DNA of 64,000 nt from Gentiana macrophylla (taxonomy: Eukaryota > Streptophyta > Magnoliopsida > Gentianales > Gentianaceae). Made by a program: the position numbers and the translations under genes. The stretch covers positions 1 through 64,000 of the forward strand of contig JAOBSW010000634.1 of NCBI GenBank assembly GCA_026214975.1, given 5' to 3'. Shown here in pieces: positions 10,866 through 20,939 of the stretch (positions within the stretch are counted from its first letter, which is position 1; every line of letters begins with the position of its first letter). Under the pieces are notes generated by a model that saw only the letters and a program-made list of their open reading frames with translations, was not told the origin of the DNA and searched no databases.

Positions 10866-11065
10866 CAAGGGATTAGTCTTTGCTATGTTGGGTGAGCTCA
10901 CTTAGCGAGATTAGTCATTGGTATCAACAATTCCATGTACTTATGTTTGGACAATTGAGCAAATGAAGTTGCCAAGGAGTTGGTCTTTGTCATGTTAGGT
11001 GAGCTCACTTGATGGATCGGTCATTGGAATTAAACTTCATCTTGTATTATCAGTTGGACAATACA
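10866..11065 (+). repeat. Two ~105-bp direct repeats with palindrome GTGAGCTCAC (copia-1 pol-ORF spacer)
   Basis: Each unit starts CCAAGG(G)A and holds the perfect 10-base palindrome GTGAGCTCAC (10892-10901 and 10999-11008), followed by AGTCATTGG or GGTCATTGG and then GGACAATTGAG or GGACAATAC. Copia-2 has both units at the matching place (43040-43210), so the duplication predates the split of the two families. Confidence 0.8.
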
Positions 11066-11282
11066 AAAGGAATTAAACATCAATGAGTGACTCTATCAAA
11101 GAGTCGCTAAGACATCTTTTCGTCAAATTTCTTTGGACCAAGTCTCTTGATAACTACATTTCTTTGAAGAATACGTTGCAGTCAAACTTTACTAAAGTCA
11201 AAAAGCAAATGGCGGGACATTTATTCTATCCTTGTAACCTTAGTTACACGATCTGACGGTTACAAAATGTTATGGAAAAGTA

Positions 11283-11492
11283 ATAGGTCACGTGTCAAGA
11301 TAGCATTCACTCAGATTTAACCGTGGTTAAATACCACGGTACGTGCTCTGACAATTGCAACTACATCTGCCTATATAAACACAGACCTACACACAGAGTT
11401 CACACTTACAACTCTCTCTTTGCTATTTCTCTGCGTATACACTGTGTGAACACAGATTTGAGAGCTATCTTCTTCATCTTTTTCTTACAACA
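11283..11492 (+). promoter_or_regulatory. copia-1 internal promoter-like block before the extra ORF
   Basis: In order there are a G-box CACGTG (11289-11294) in CACGTGTCAAGA, an inverted repeat TTAACC-GT-GGTTAA, TACGTG, a TATA box TATATAAA (11372-11379), a pyrimidine-rich CTCTCTTT leader and ATG at 11493 in a favourable ACAACAATGGC context. The block is conserved in copia-2 with the same order and spacing, which argues for function rather than chance. Confidence 0.65.
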
Positions 11493-13969
11493 ATGGCAAA
11501 GAAGGATGAGGTTCATGTTGGAACCAGTCAAAGTGTAAGAGGATATGTTACTGACTGTAACTCCACTGAGTTATCCATTAACATTGGACGTAGAATCAGA
11601 CGGTTTGCTGGATTAGAAAGTATTATCAACAGAAGATTGGAAAGAATTTCTTATGTCAATGTACTGGAATTCTGGAAGAACATTGTCATACATGAAGGTA
11701 GAGAGGCCTTCACTACAACCGTTAATGGAAGAGAAATTGAAATATCTTGGACCTTCTAAGAAATGTATTTCATTTTGCACTGGAAACAATGCTCCCACCA
11801 ATCCGAAGCTATGAATCTACCTAGAATGCGGTTTGTAGATGCTATAAAGATGAGATGATTCAATAGCATCAAATCTGGGCATCAATGTAAGGTATATTGG
11901 TTATGAGTACAACCTGCTAAGCAAATTGATTTCCAAAACCATCTTGGGATTCGTTGGAAGCTTAGATACCTTATGCGGACCTAAAATAGACCTCTTGATA
12001 ATCATCTGCGAAGTATGAAGTTTGATTGGGATGGATTCTTCATACACTACATGAAGAAGGTGTGTATTGAAGATAGAGATGGTACAAGGAAGTCAAGGTC
12101 AAGCCCTTAGGTCTAATGATATAGACCTTGTTGAATCATCTTTAGATACACGATGTTTTATTTGAAAATATTAACAAATCCAGATTCAAGCCGAAGTTGC
12201 TACTCGTATCCACAGTGCGGATGATGATGATGAAGATGTGGATGATGAGGCTCTTTTGAAAGTGATGGTGATGGTGGAGATGATGGTGATCTTTGGTGGT
12301 GAGCGAGTTAAGAAAGTTGTTAAACCTGCTGCACCCAAGAAGGTTACTGTTACAAGAAAAATTACAGAGTTGTTAAAGCCTAGAAAGACAAGGAAGCAAA
12401 CAACAGAGACTACTGAGTCTGCTGAGGGTTCAGTGGAAGTTGAGGTTACTGACCCTACTGTTGCAAAGAAGAAGTCTGTTGCTGAGGTTGTGAAGAAACA
12501 ATGAAGGAATCCATTAGAAAGAGGAAGGCTCTTGAGATTGAAGAAGAGCCAATTTCAAAAATAATGAAAGAGATTGCCAAAAAGAAGAAACATGGCAAAG
12601 GAAAGCAGTTGAGGATTCTAGAGGAACAAAGAGAAGAAGAAGAAGGAGAGGCTATTGAGGCTGAGCCCTTAACAATTATCAAGACTACTGAGTCAGCAGA
12701 GGTTGTTGTTGAGCAACCTACTAAAGAATCACTGAGACTCATTGAACTGAGCTCTTTGTGGAAGTTGTTGAATCCTCACTTTAAGAAGGTTTGTTGAGCC
12801 TAATGAAAATTTGCACAAGTTGTTGTTGAGCAACTTGTAGAAGAACCACAGCAAACTACTGAGTCTGCACCTGCTGTGGAAATTGAAACATTGGTACAAG
12901 ACCCTGCAAGTCCTGCAATAGTTCAAGGGGAAGAGCAATCTGTTGCTAACCCTGCTGATGAGCATATAAGTCAGGGGGGATCAAGTGTGGTACAGATGGA
13001 TGTAGTAGGAACAAATATACAACCTGAGCAACCTACTAACTTAGAGGCATCTGTGGAAGAGACTCTGAACTTGCTTGTTGAGACCTTTGGAGGTCAGCAA
13101 GCCACTGAAAATGCTCCCAGGAAGCCAACCATGCCTTTTGAAAAACATGAGAAGAAGAAGAATAAAGAGGAGTTTGTTGATCCTAAACTCCAGCAGGTGG
13201 CTGACTACTTTCAATGGAAATTTGGATATTATAAAAGACAAAAGCCAGCTGCTGAACCTATGACAGATTTTGAAGAATGGGCTTTTGAGAAGTTGGGAGT
13301 GGAGAATTTGTTGGATCTAGTTGATACCTCCTTATTAGAAGCAAGATTGATGGATTTGATTGATGAGCAAAAGAAGGAGGAGGGTATCAAGTTCAGAGAT
13401 GACAGGGATGATTCATCATCATCTGATTCTGGTGGTGATTATCCATCTGGACCAGGAGGAGTCAGTGGGATTACCATGATAATTGAACCAAGTGTACTAC
13501 AGTCCACTGACACTGGTAAGTTTGCTGAGGGCCAGCAGACTGGTCAAATGGAGGAAGATCTGGAGGACCTAACCATGGATGATCTAGAGGCCTTAATAAA
13601 TGATGGGATAAATCTTGGAGGCAATCAGACTAGTTGATGTTTTGAGATACTTTCTTTGTTGAAGAACCTGTTGAACAACCTCGAGTCAACAAAATATAGA
13701 TTTGGATGAAGAGAGAATTGCGATCATAATGAACCGATGTCGGGATTCCGAGGATTCAAGTCAATATCAAGACTGGATTGACACCGAGGAACCTTATCCA
13801 AATCTGGTAATACTCTAAGAAGGATTGCTCATCTTGAAGGATTTCAAGAAGATAATATGGTTGAATTTCCTTCAATCCTTGTACAGAGGTACCGATCACT
13901 GAGGATCGGTCAGTGATAGCTCAGAGATTGGACATGGTGATGGGATTTGAAGGATCACCATTCTTTGGT

Positions 13970-14232
13970 TGAGGAGGTACAGTTCTTTGAGTTACAAGCA
14001 AAGCACTGGACAAAGGTTGGAACAGGAGGTACAGGTTTCTGAGTTACAAACAGCACCTGGACAAAGGTTAGAACAGGAGGTATAGGTTCTTTGAGTTACA
14101 AAACAGCACTGGACAAAGGTTGGAGCAGGAGGTAGTGCAGTGCTTTGAGTTACAAACGACACTGGACAAAGGTTGGAGCAGGAGAGTGCAGTTGCTGCGT
14201 TACAAACAAACACTGGACATAGGTTGGAACCA
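13970..14232 (+). repeat. Intragenic minisatellite, about 5 x 53 bp, in copia-1 extra ORF
   Basis: The unit GAGTTACAAACAGCACTGGA followed by CAAAGGTTGGAACAGGAGGT recurs at about 13989, 14041, 14093, 14147 and 14198, with small indels. In the extra ORF it encodes an approximately 17-18-residue ELQTALDKGLEQEVQV-like repeat. Copia-2 has only two to three diverged units at the matching place (about 39950-40075). Confidence 0.8.
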
Positions 14233-15361
14233 AATTTGGGTTTGGAGGAAACCCTGTTGTTGTTGTTGAAGAGGCCAGTGTAGTGGAGCCTCTTTGGAGA
14301 AGAGACCATTGTAGGAAAGATGCTCAGATTGTTGTTATTGATGAAGATGAGCAATTTCTTTGGATTATGAATACTGATGATGAGGAGTTTCAAATGCCTG
14401 GTGAGGAACCAATAGATGATGAGCCACCACAGGCATTTGTACCACTTTTTGAGGAACCTGCCATAGATCCTATCCTAGAGGAGTTTCGGGGACCTCACCC
14501 TGCTGGAAGAGATATGAGCTATGGTATGGTTGTCAGCAGACAGAGGGCACAGTACAAAGTAGAGGAGCCTGCTGATGGAGCTGCTGGACATATGGCTGGT
14601 GGTGTACCAGCAGAGGTTTTGGATGAGTTGAGGACTGTCGGAAATGACATTTCAAATCTGAGGACTCAACATGATAGGCAAAAGCAGAGGTTTGAAGATT
14701 TAATGAATCGGTGGAAAATAGAGGAGGACTACGAAAAGCTTGATTGCTTCCAATATTACATCCACTCGGTATGCTCTTGCCGACTTTGCTATGGATATAA
14801 AGGGGATCAAGCAAGGTAATACATTGAAGGACAAGTTTACGGAAGATCGGTTTGCATCCATTCACGAGAAACTTGATAAGCTCTTTGAGACACCTAAGCC
14901 TGTTGTGGTGAATCTTTGGAATATTGCAACTCTTTGTATTAGATCCTAAAATCCTTTGAAAGGATAACTCTCTTTGGAGCAAACAATGCAAGGAAGGATC
15001 AACTGCTTTGTTGACACTAGGGTGAAATTATGGAGGGTCAAGCCTGAACAACCTAGTGCTCACACAGGAGAGTGTACATGGCCTTCTTTCCCGTTTTGTT
15101 GATGATGTCAATAAGGGAAGAGAGCCAAGCAAAGATAGCAAAAGAGGCTACTAGGATCTTTGCTAAGAAGAGATGGGAAGGCGATACAAATGCCCTAGGG
15201 AGCTTTGCTTTTGCGGACATCCACTCACCGATGATCTTCTCGAGAGAATACAAGAAGGTTTATAACAACAAGAGAAGACCCTATCATGATAAAGGATTCC
15301 ATGAGGACTCAATTCCTTTCTTGGACTCAAATTTTGGGAAGCAAGGGTCAAAGCAATGAGG

Positions 15362-15412
15362 GCCACACAGAGAGGTGGAAGAGGTGGCAGAGGTGGTAGA
15401 GGTGGAAGGGGT
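15362..15412 (+). other. RGG-box coding stretch in copia-1 extra ORF
   Basis: Repeats of AGAGGTGG(A/C) encode a run of about four Arg-Gly-Gly units (RGGRGGRGGRGGRG) just before the conserved C-terminal tail. RGG boxes usually bind RNA. Copia-2 lacks the run at the same place (about 38800-38870). Confidence 0.6.
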
Positions 15413-15800
15413 TTACCTACCACATCAACAAAGGAGTCACTTAATGAGTTTAAAGAAATATACATGCATTTAGGCTTTAGAGTACATCAGATAAACCTTA
15501 CTCTACCTAAAGCATGGCACTGGTAGAAAGAAGTGAATCCTCACATTGACTTCTCTCTGATTGAAAATGAATGATGAGAGAAATGATCAGAAAGATAAGA
15601 GCCTATCAAGAGCAAGCAGAAAAGGCTAGAGAAGATAGAGAAAGAAGACAGTAGATCAGCATTCTTTATCTGTTTTATCATTTGCTGCATCTAGACTGTA
15701 ATAATTTTTGGACAAGTGATTATAATGAGATGTGACTACATTTGTTCTGTTTTTGTTCTTAATCTTTTTGCTTTGCTGTAAGGAGGGTATTGGCATCATC

Positions 15801-15817
15801 ACCAAAAAGGGGGAAAT
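15801..15817 (+). other. copia-1 polypurine tract
   Basis: ACCAAAAAGGGGGAAAT directly precedes the 3' LTR. It matches the Sirevirus plus-strand primer and is identical in copia-2. Confidence 0.9.
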
Positions 15818-17520
15818 TGTTGGACTTATTTTTATGTTTTAGTGATGAGTGCCAGACTAGCTGTTCTAGAGCAAAGGCAGAAAGATGTCTAGATCAAATG
15901 TATAGGTTTATTAGAGTTTGATCTTTGTATAGGTTTGATCAAATAAGCATTGTAAAGGTAGGCTGACTTACATCAGCAGACTAGTATAGATCAGTAGGGT
16001 AGCTGTGTCAGTAGACTAATCAGGAACCTGTTGAAGACTGAAGGCTGAGGGCTCAAACTCAGTTATTGAAGGCAAAGGGATCAAACTTAGTAGTTAAAGT
16101 CAAGGATATGGAATCAGAATTTAGGGAAGTCTGTGATGACCTAAACTGATTACATATGCCTCGTGTACAAGGTCTAAGTTCAACAAGTTAAGTGGTGATT
16201 GGAACTTAGTTAAGTTCAAAAAGGTGTAATCTAACTTCATAAATAAAAGTTAGATAAAAGACAGTTGGCTAAAGTATTTTTAAAACACAGCAAAATAAGG
16301 ATCAGCCTACTGATGTGTCTATCAGCAGACTTATATTCTCAGGAATCTGCTGGACACATATTTCGACTTAATCAAAGGTTACATTGGAAGATTACAAGGA
16401 AATGGACAGTTAAAAACCTCTGATTTTATCAAACAAATCAATGGTTAAGATTAAAGGGACGTTGGAAAGAAAGCAGAGGATTATCCAATGGATACAAGTC
16501 AAAAGGTGACAGATCGTATCTTTGTCAAAAGCATTTCGATAGTGTCGATTACTATGAATAGTAGTGAAGGCAAGTCAAATGGGACAAATCTGAAATGGCT
16601 ATGTTTGAATTTCAAACATAAGTCACAAGGACTCTACCTATAAATAGAGGACTCTAATTGAGATACAAGTGATGAATTTTAAGGATCTATCTTGAGAAAT
16701 CGAAATAAAGCCGATCAAAACACCCTCTTGAACCTACTAAGCATAAAGCTATCGATCCAATTATATTTCTTCAAGTGTATTCTGCATTCAAGCTGCATCA
16801 AGTTTACACACTTGAAGTCTTCAAGCTGCTGATCATATCATCCTGATCAAGCTGCTGAAAGCTGAATCACTTTTTTGATTCAATCTTTCTTTTACAAGAA
16901 TCTACTGAGGACAGTGAAGCATCTTTGGGTGTGAAAGACTGTTGTTTGTGGTGGAGCTGGTGAAGAGGCAATCCTACCCTTCAAGGACCAGTGGAAGACT
17001 TTGGAGCAGCAATCCTACCTGTTCCAAGTGTTCAGTTTGTGAAGCCATAGTTATTGGTGAAGGACAAGCAACTTAGGGATTTTTGTAACTGCTATCTCAA
17101 GAGTCTCTAGTGAATTACCTCCAAAATCACAGGAGAAGAGTGGGTGGCGAGGATTACACCACCGGAACCACTATAAAATCTGTCTACTTACTTTCTGCAT
17201 TTATATTCTCGCACTTAGTATAACTTGCACATCAATCTCATGAATCTAGCAACTAAATTCACACACATACACTCACTCTTGAGTATCTAATACTTGGTAT
17301 CATATTTAACAACAAGTAACAAGGCTTTATTTTTATATATTCCATTTGCACAAATTCAATAAGTTCAATAGTCGCCAGACTATGAAGGTCGGCCAGACTC
17401 ATCAAGTATCGGTGAGGTCTTTGAAGTTCTTTGAGTTTGTTAACTCCAAAAAATTTTAAGTCTTAAGTTTATTCACCCCCCCCCTCTAAACTTAACCAAA
17501 GTCTTTTCAAGGGACCAACA
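15818..17520 (+). repeat. copia-1 3' LTR
   Basis: This LTR is 1703 bp with TG...CA ends. The TATA box is at 16639-16646 and the dyad at 16600-16620. It differs from the 5' LTR mostly at CAG/CTG sites; here, unlike the first 400 bases of the 5' LTR, the early part reads cleanly. Confidence 0.93.
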
Positions 17521-18420
17521 GCAAGGCTGCCCTCAGTAGAGCAAAGCATCGCCGTCGCCGCATGGCCCTTCAACATGTGGGCGATCGATCTGATCGGTCT
17601 GCTTAAAAGAGCCCGGTCGAACTGCGAATATGTGGTCGTCGCCGTGGATTACTTCACAAAATGGATCGAGGCAAAAGCGCTTGTGAAGATCTGTGCCAGA
17701 GATATAATATACTTTCTATTGGATCAAGTTTGGACTAGATTTTGGGTACCACGAGCCATCATATCCGACCACGGTCCACAGTTCAGAGATGAGTTTGATG
17801 AATTTTGCATGGATCATAACGTCAAACATTGGCAGTCCTCAGTATGCTATCCCCAAGGGAACGGTCAGGCGGAAAATGCCAATAAGAAAGTGTTAAAGGT
17901 GTTGAAAAAGAGCCTAGACGAGAAGGCCGGGAAGTGGGTAGATTACCTACCCGAAGCCCTCTGGGCGCTCCGGACAACTCGAAAGACAACAACGGGGGAA
18001 AAGCCATTCGCGTTAACTTACGGGTCGGAGGCGATGGCACCCGTGGAAATGGCACTGCCAAGTATAAGAGTCTCACATTTCGATGAGACGGACAACATCA
18101 CCAACCGACAGATCGAACTGGACCTCGCTGAGGAAAAGCGCTTAAGGGATCACGCTCGGTCGGTTAACTACAAGCAAGCCGCAAAACGACACCACGACAA
18201 GCAAATCCGTAACCACTCTTTCACGGTGGGAGATTTTGTGCTGCGTAATAGGAAAGCAACCGGCCAGCAAACGGATAAGGGAAAACTGGCCGAAAACTGG
18301 GAAGGTCCTTGGAAAGTATCGAGGATCGTCAAAAAATGGACCTACATCCTCAAGGATAAAAAGGGCCGTGAGTTCAACAAGCCCTGGCACACCGACAACT
18401 TGAAACGATATTACATGTAA
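17521..18420 (+). CDS. Tat integrase catalytic core and C-terminus (open, 5' part displaced)
   Basis: This is the best-preserved Tat sense fragment, open for 281 codons from Met 17575 and in frame from 17521. The D,D-35-E triad is visible: MWAIDLIG (first Asp), AIISDHGPQF (second Asp) and GNGQAENANKKV (Glu). It continues with WVDYLPEALWALRTT-KT-TGE-PF-LTYG-EA--P-E, then the C-terminal GDFVLR...GKLAENWEGPWKV and ends KPWHTDNLKRYYM, the usual Tat terminus. The N-terminal zinc part is separated by copia-1, so no complete protein can be made from this copy. Confidence 0.88.
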   Translation, partial: ARLPSVEQSIAVAAWPFNMWAIDLIGLLKRARSNCEYVVVAVDYFTKWIEAKALVKICARDIIYFLLDQVWTRFWVPRAIISDHGPQFRDEFDEFCMDHNVKHWQSSVCYPQGNGQAENANKKVLKVLKKSLDEKAGKWVDYLPEALWALRTTRKTTTGEKPFALTYGSEAMAPVEMALPSIRVSHFDETDNITNRQIELDLAEEKRLRDHARSVNYKQAAKRHHDKQIRNHSFTVGDFVLRNRKATGQQTDKGKLAENWEGPWKVSRIVKKWTYILKDKKGREFNKPWHTDNLKRYYM

Positions 18421-18616
18421 GGGTAATGAACTTCACCTTTTTCTAGAAACAGTTCCTGTAAAGGCGTTGAGCCCGTTTTATTATGATCAATGACATATTT
18501 TCCAAGCACGAACAAATTATGTCTCCGACAAGCAAAGCTTGTCTGACACAGAAAGGGACGACCCGAAATCGCAGCAAAAGAGAGAAATTGATCACAAAAT
18601 GGAAAAAGTCGATTTA
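18421..18616. other. Spacer between Tat integrase and antisense gene A
   Basis: This AT-rich stretch with an A9-10 run at 18650 nearby lies between convergent genes: sense pol ends at 18420 and antisense A ends near 18617. It is where polyadenylation signals of both would lie. No coding motif is seen. Confidence 0.5.
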
Positions 18617-19484
18617 TTACAAATTGAAAGAAATCTTTACAATGGAGCAAAAAAAAAAGCAAGCTCCATCTTCTTCATGCATCCGCCAGGATGAGCATAA
18701 TATCGATCTATAGTAGAGGCGGACCGACATCCCTCGGCTTCGAATACACATGTTCAAGATCATCCAGGCGAAAGGCAGAGGCAAAACATCACTCCTCAAG
18801 GTAGAAAACTTGATTGCCTCAAAATAGATCAAGCGACCCCAATTGATGGTCGTCTCGGGAACCGAAAGAGCGTAAAGGACAAACGCTTCTGCATCAGTAA
18901 CCTCATTAGGGTCAGGCATACAAAAGACCCACGTGCTCAGAAAGCGCTTCCACTCCCTCTCCTCCCGATCCAGCATGCCGGCCGTCACATCTGTGCCTTC
19001 AACCCACTCATTCCTAAGCAAAAACTGAAGGGCATCGAACCGAGTGCCATAATAACCAACCCTCTCCTCGAGATCGAAAAAGGTATTTTAATCCTCAATA
19101 GGATTGGGAAGGCCATAAAAGTCATTTATGGCGGCGGGGGTAAATTCCACCGTCACCCCACGAACAGTAACGGCGGTGGTGCGATCGGCATGGCCATTCT
19201 CTGACATAACAGAGTAGAACTCACTCACGAGGGTTAAGTTGCATGCCCCAACCGGAGTAGTGACGAAGTTCCTCCAGCCGTTAAGCATTGATGATAGCCC
19301 AGCAGCCTGGCCCGATACAACCCATGTTCAATCTCATCTCCACCATATGACCATGATCATGAAAGAAGGTCATAAAGTTGTTCATGGCCACAGGAGAAGC
19401 GGTGGCCCGAAAGCTAATGGAAGGCTCATCCACGGTAGGCTCAAAGGCATTGATGCCTTGACTGGAAGAGTCAAAGGAAGACAT
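18617..19484 (-). pseudogene. Tat antisense gene A (plant-transposon-protein-like), lightly damaged
   Basis: The start MSSFDSSSQGI at 19484 is chosen because a TATA box lies about 100 bases upstream. After one frameshift near 19290 it reads LVSEFYSVM...VTVRGVTVEFTPAAINDFYGLPNP. This EFY...VRGV-V-F-P-AIN-FYGL layout is that of the 'putative plant transposon protein' family (PF20167, from memory, unverified). An in-frame stop lies at 19088-19090, then ALQFLLRNEWVEG, REWKRFLSTWV and ETTINWGRLIYFEA follow. Gene B is a clear paralogue (REWKRFI, INWG/IDWG-LIY, RTPGMHV). Its biochemical role is unknown. Its direction is opposite to gag-pol. Confidence 0.7.
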
Positions 19485-19585
19485 GGCAAAAGTTCAGAAA
19501 GCTCGAAGAAAAAAGAAAGAAATTTTTTCAGAAAGACAAAAGATTTTCAGAAAAGTTGTGAGATAGAAGGAGATGGTTTTACCCC

Positions 19586-19592
19586 TTTTATA
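19586..19592 (-). promoter_or_regulatory. TATA box of antisense gene A
   Basis: On the minus strand the sequence reads GGTCTATAAAAGGGG, 102 bases before the ATG at 19484. Gene B has TATAAAAGGAGGGAG at nearly the same distance. Confidence 0.65.
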
Positions 19593-20018
19593 GACCCAAA
19601 AAATCAAGAGGCGGGAAGACCAGAAGTCACGAGCGTTCGAATTTAAATTCAAGCCTCTGCAGTAACCGAGCCGACGCTTCGAAAAGAGAAGTCATAAATG
19701 CATCGGTTGGACAGGGTCATTAAGGCATCGGTTGAATGGAGTTATGAGTCTTGGCGATCCTCGAGAAACCAAACCGTCTGAGCCGAAGCCGAACACGATC
19801 GGCGGCCCCATCAAAACTAGGGGGCCATTATTGGACACGTAAGAGCTATTTTCAGAGGCGTTCTGATCCGCTAGGGAACGGGGGCCGCAGGTAAAAACTC
19901 AAAATTCAGAGACGCCAAAAACGAAAAAGCAAATACAATGCGGGAAAAGAGAACATTATAAAAGACAAAAGCCGTCAAGGCCGATTTTTACAAGAAACGA
20001 CAAAAGCAAAGCCTAAAG
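19593..20018. other. Spacer between antisense genes A and B, with an internal polypurine-like motif
   Basis: It carries the upstream region of A and the 3' end of B. TAGGGGGCCATT at 19818-19829 is identical to the sequence at the true Tat polypurine tract/LTR junction (52616-52627). No ORF is supported. Confidence 0.5.
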
Positions 20019-20839
20019 CTAGTCAAAATTAGAGTCGTCTGTCGGTGAATCCGAAACGACAAGTGCATGCTCCATATTTGCTCGCGGCGGAACCGACACG
20101 TCATCGTGAGAAACATGCATCCCGGGGGTGCGGACACACAAGAGGGAAATCAACCTAGGAAAGGGGATGGGCCCATAGAGGTCTGTCTGGGAAGCAAATG
20201 TAATTATTGCCCGGTAAATCAGCAGACCCCAATCGATCTTGACGTTATCGTCGGCCCGCATGATTGCATAGAGAAGATGTGACTCAGCCTCTGATATCTC
20301 CTCTGCATCAAACGAGGGCAACACACGAGAATTGATAAATCTCTTCCACTCCCGGTTGACCTGGCGCATCTCCGAAGCATAACCCTCAGGCAAAGGGTCC
20401 CAATCACCAGGTAGCAGACGCTAAGAGCAGCGGCCCCATAAATCCGCCTCCTCAACTCGCTACCAAGGCCCCAAACCGTCTCATATTGCAAGTACGGGGG
20501 GATAGCATGTAGTTCAAAGAGCTCGTTAATGAGAGCATGACTAATGGCAACATAAACCCCCCGGAGAGGAACAACAGTGGGAGCGTTGTTGGTCAAGGCT
20601 ACTATCGACAACGCAGAATAGAACTCCAGCATCATGGTGGCGTTGTATGGCCCCTGAGGTGCCTTCATGAAGCTAACCCACAAGAAATGGGCAACACGCT
20701 CGCACTCAGCAAAATTGATCTTCCGAAAGTTAAAGCCCCTCTCTGCTAACATGTGAAGTTGACTGAAAATGGAGAAATAATTAGCAATGGCCAAGGGAGA
20801 AGCCGTTTGAAAGAAGGGAGAGTCACCAAAATTGACCAT
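20019..20839 (-). pseudogene. Tat antisense gene B, paralogue of A, one frameshift
   Basis: The start MVNFGDSPFFQTASPLAI at 20839 lies 94-100 bases after a TATA box. It is about 273 codons with a single frameshift near 20410. The N-terminal part has GFNFRKINFAECERVAHFLW, then TMMLEFYSALS...VVPLRGVYVAISHALINELFEL, the same FY...LRGV-V--S-A-IN pattern as A. The second part has VNREWKRFINSRVL, AESHLLYAIM, KIDWGLLIYRAI and RTPGMHVSHDDVSVPP, and it ends ...DSNFD. It is probably a tandem duplicate of A inside the element, long diverged. The role is unknown. Confidence 0.72.
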
Positions 20840-20932
20840 GACTATGGAAAAACAAAATCTTAGAGAGGATATATTCTGGGAAGAAGAGAAACAGAAAAAA
20901 GATGTGTTTGAAATAAGAGCAAAGCTCCCTCC

Positions 20933-20939
20933 TTTTATA
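20933..20939 (-). promoter_or_regulatory. TATA box of antisense gene B
   Basis: On the minus strand the sequence reads ATGCTATAAAAGGAGGGAG, ending 94 bases before the ATG at 20839. Position and wording match the box of gene A. Confidence 0.65.

Larger units (their letters stand above)
11493..15654 (+). pseudogene. copia-1 extra ORF in env position (about 1.39 k codons), function unknown
   Basis: The start is MAKKDEVHV-TSQSVRGYV, followed by ELSINIGRRIRRFAGLE, shared with copia-2. The N-terminal third includes PEAMNLPRMRFVDAI-like and FDWDGFFIHYMKKV segments. The middle is acidic and K/E/Q/T-rich (12238-13637), with the open part 12876-13637 (253 codons) ending MEEDLEDLTMDDLEALINDG. Then come a 53-bp minisatellite, a coiled coil (VLDELRTVGNDISNLRTQHDRQ..., about 14616-14715), an RGG-rich stretch and a conserved tail EFKEIYMHLGFRV-INLTLPKAWHW. 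Sireviruses often carry an 'env-like' ORF here. I see no clear signal peptide or membrane segment. It is broken into about ten frames, many at CAG/CTG sites. Confidence 0.7.
3595..17520 (+). mobile_element. copia-1: Ty1/copia Sirevirus-lineage retrotransposon with extra 3' ORF
   Basis: LTRs at 3595-5274 and 15818-17520 both begin TGTTGGACTT and end GGGACCAACA. An initiator-tRNA-Met-type primer site follows the first, and a Sirevirus-type polypurine tract (ACCAAAAAGGGGGAAATT) precedes the second. Internal order is gag, protease, integrase, RT, RNase H, then a large extra ORF. RT wording (SKFQMSMMGEMNYFLGLQVKQM), double gag zinc knuckles, 13.9 kb length and the extra ORF place it in the SIRE/Maximus group. 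Flanking pentamers CTAAG (3590-3594) and GCAAG (17521-17525) share only AAG, because the left flank was rearranged. It interrupts Tat integrase. Confidence 0.9.

Noticed and set aside
13992..14393. A 133-codon Cys-rich minus-strand ORF
   Set aside because: It is the reverse-strand shadow of the 53-bp minisatellite in the copia-1 extra ORF; the repeated Cys-Pro words come from the repeat unit.
19586..20939. Antisense A and B as parts of two separate Tat elements
   Set aside because: No LTR or primer site lies between them and both share promoter layout. One element with a tandem duplicate is simpler, though the polypurine-like word at 19818 leaves some doubt.
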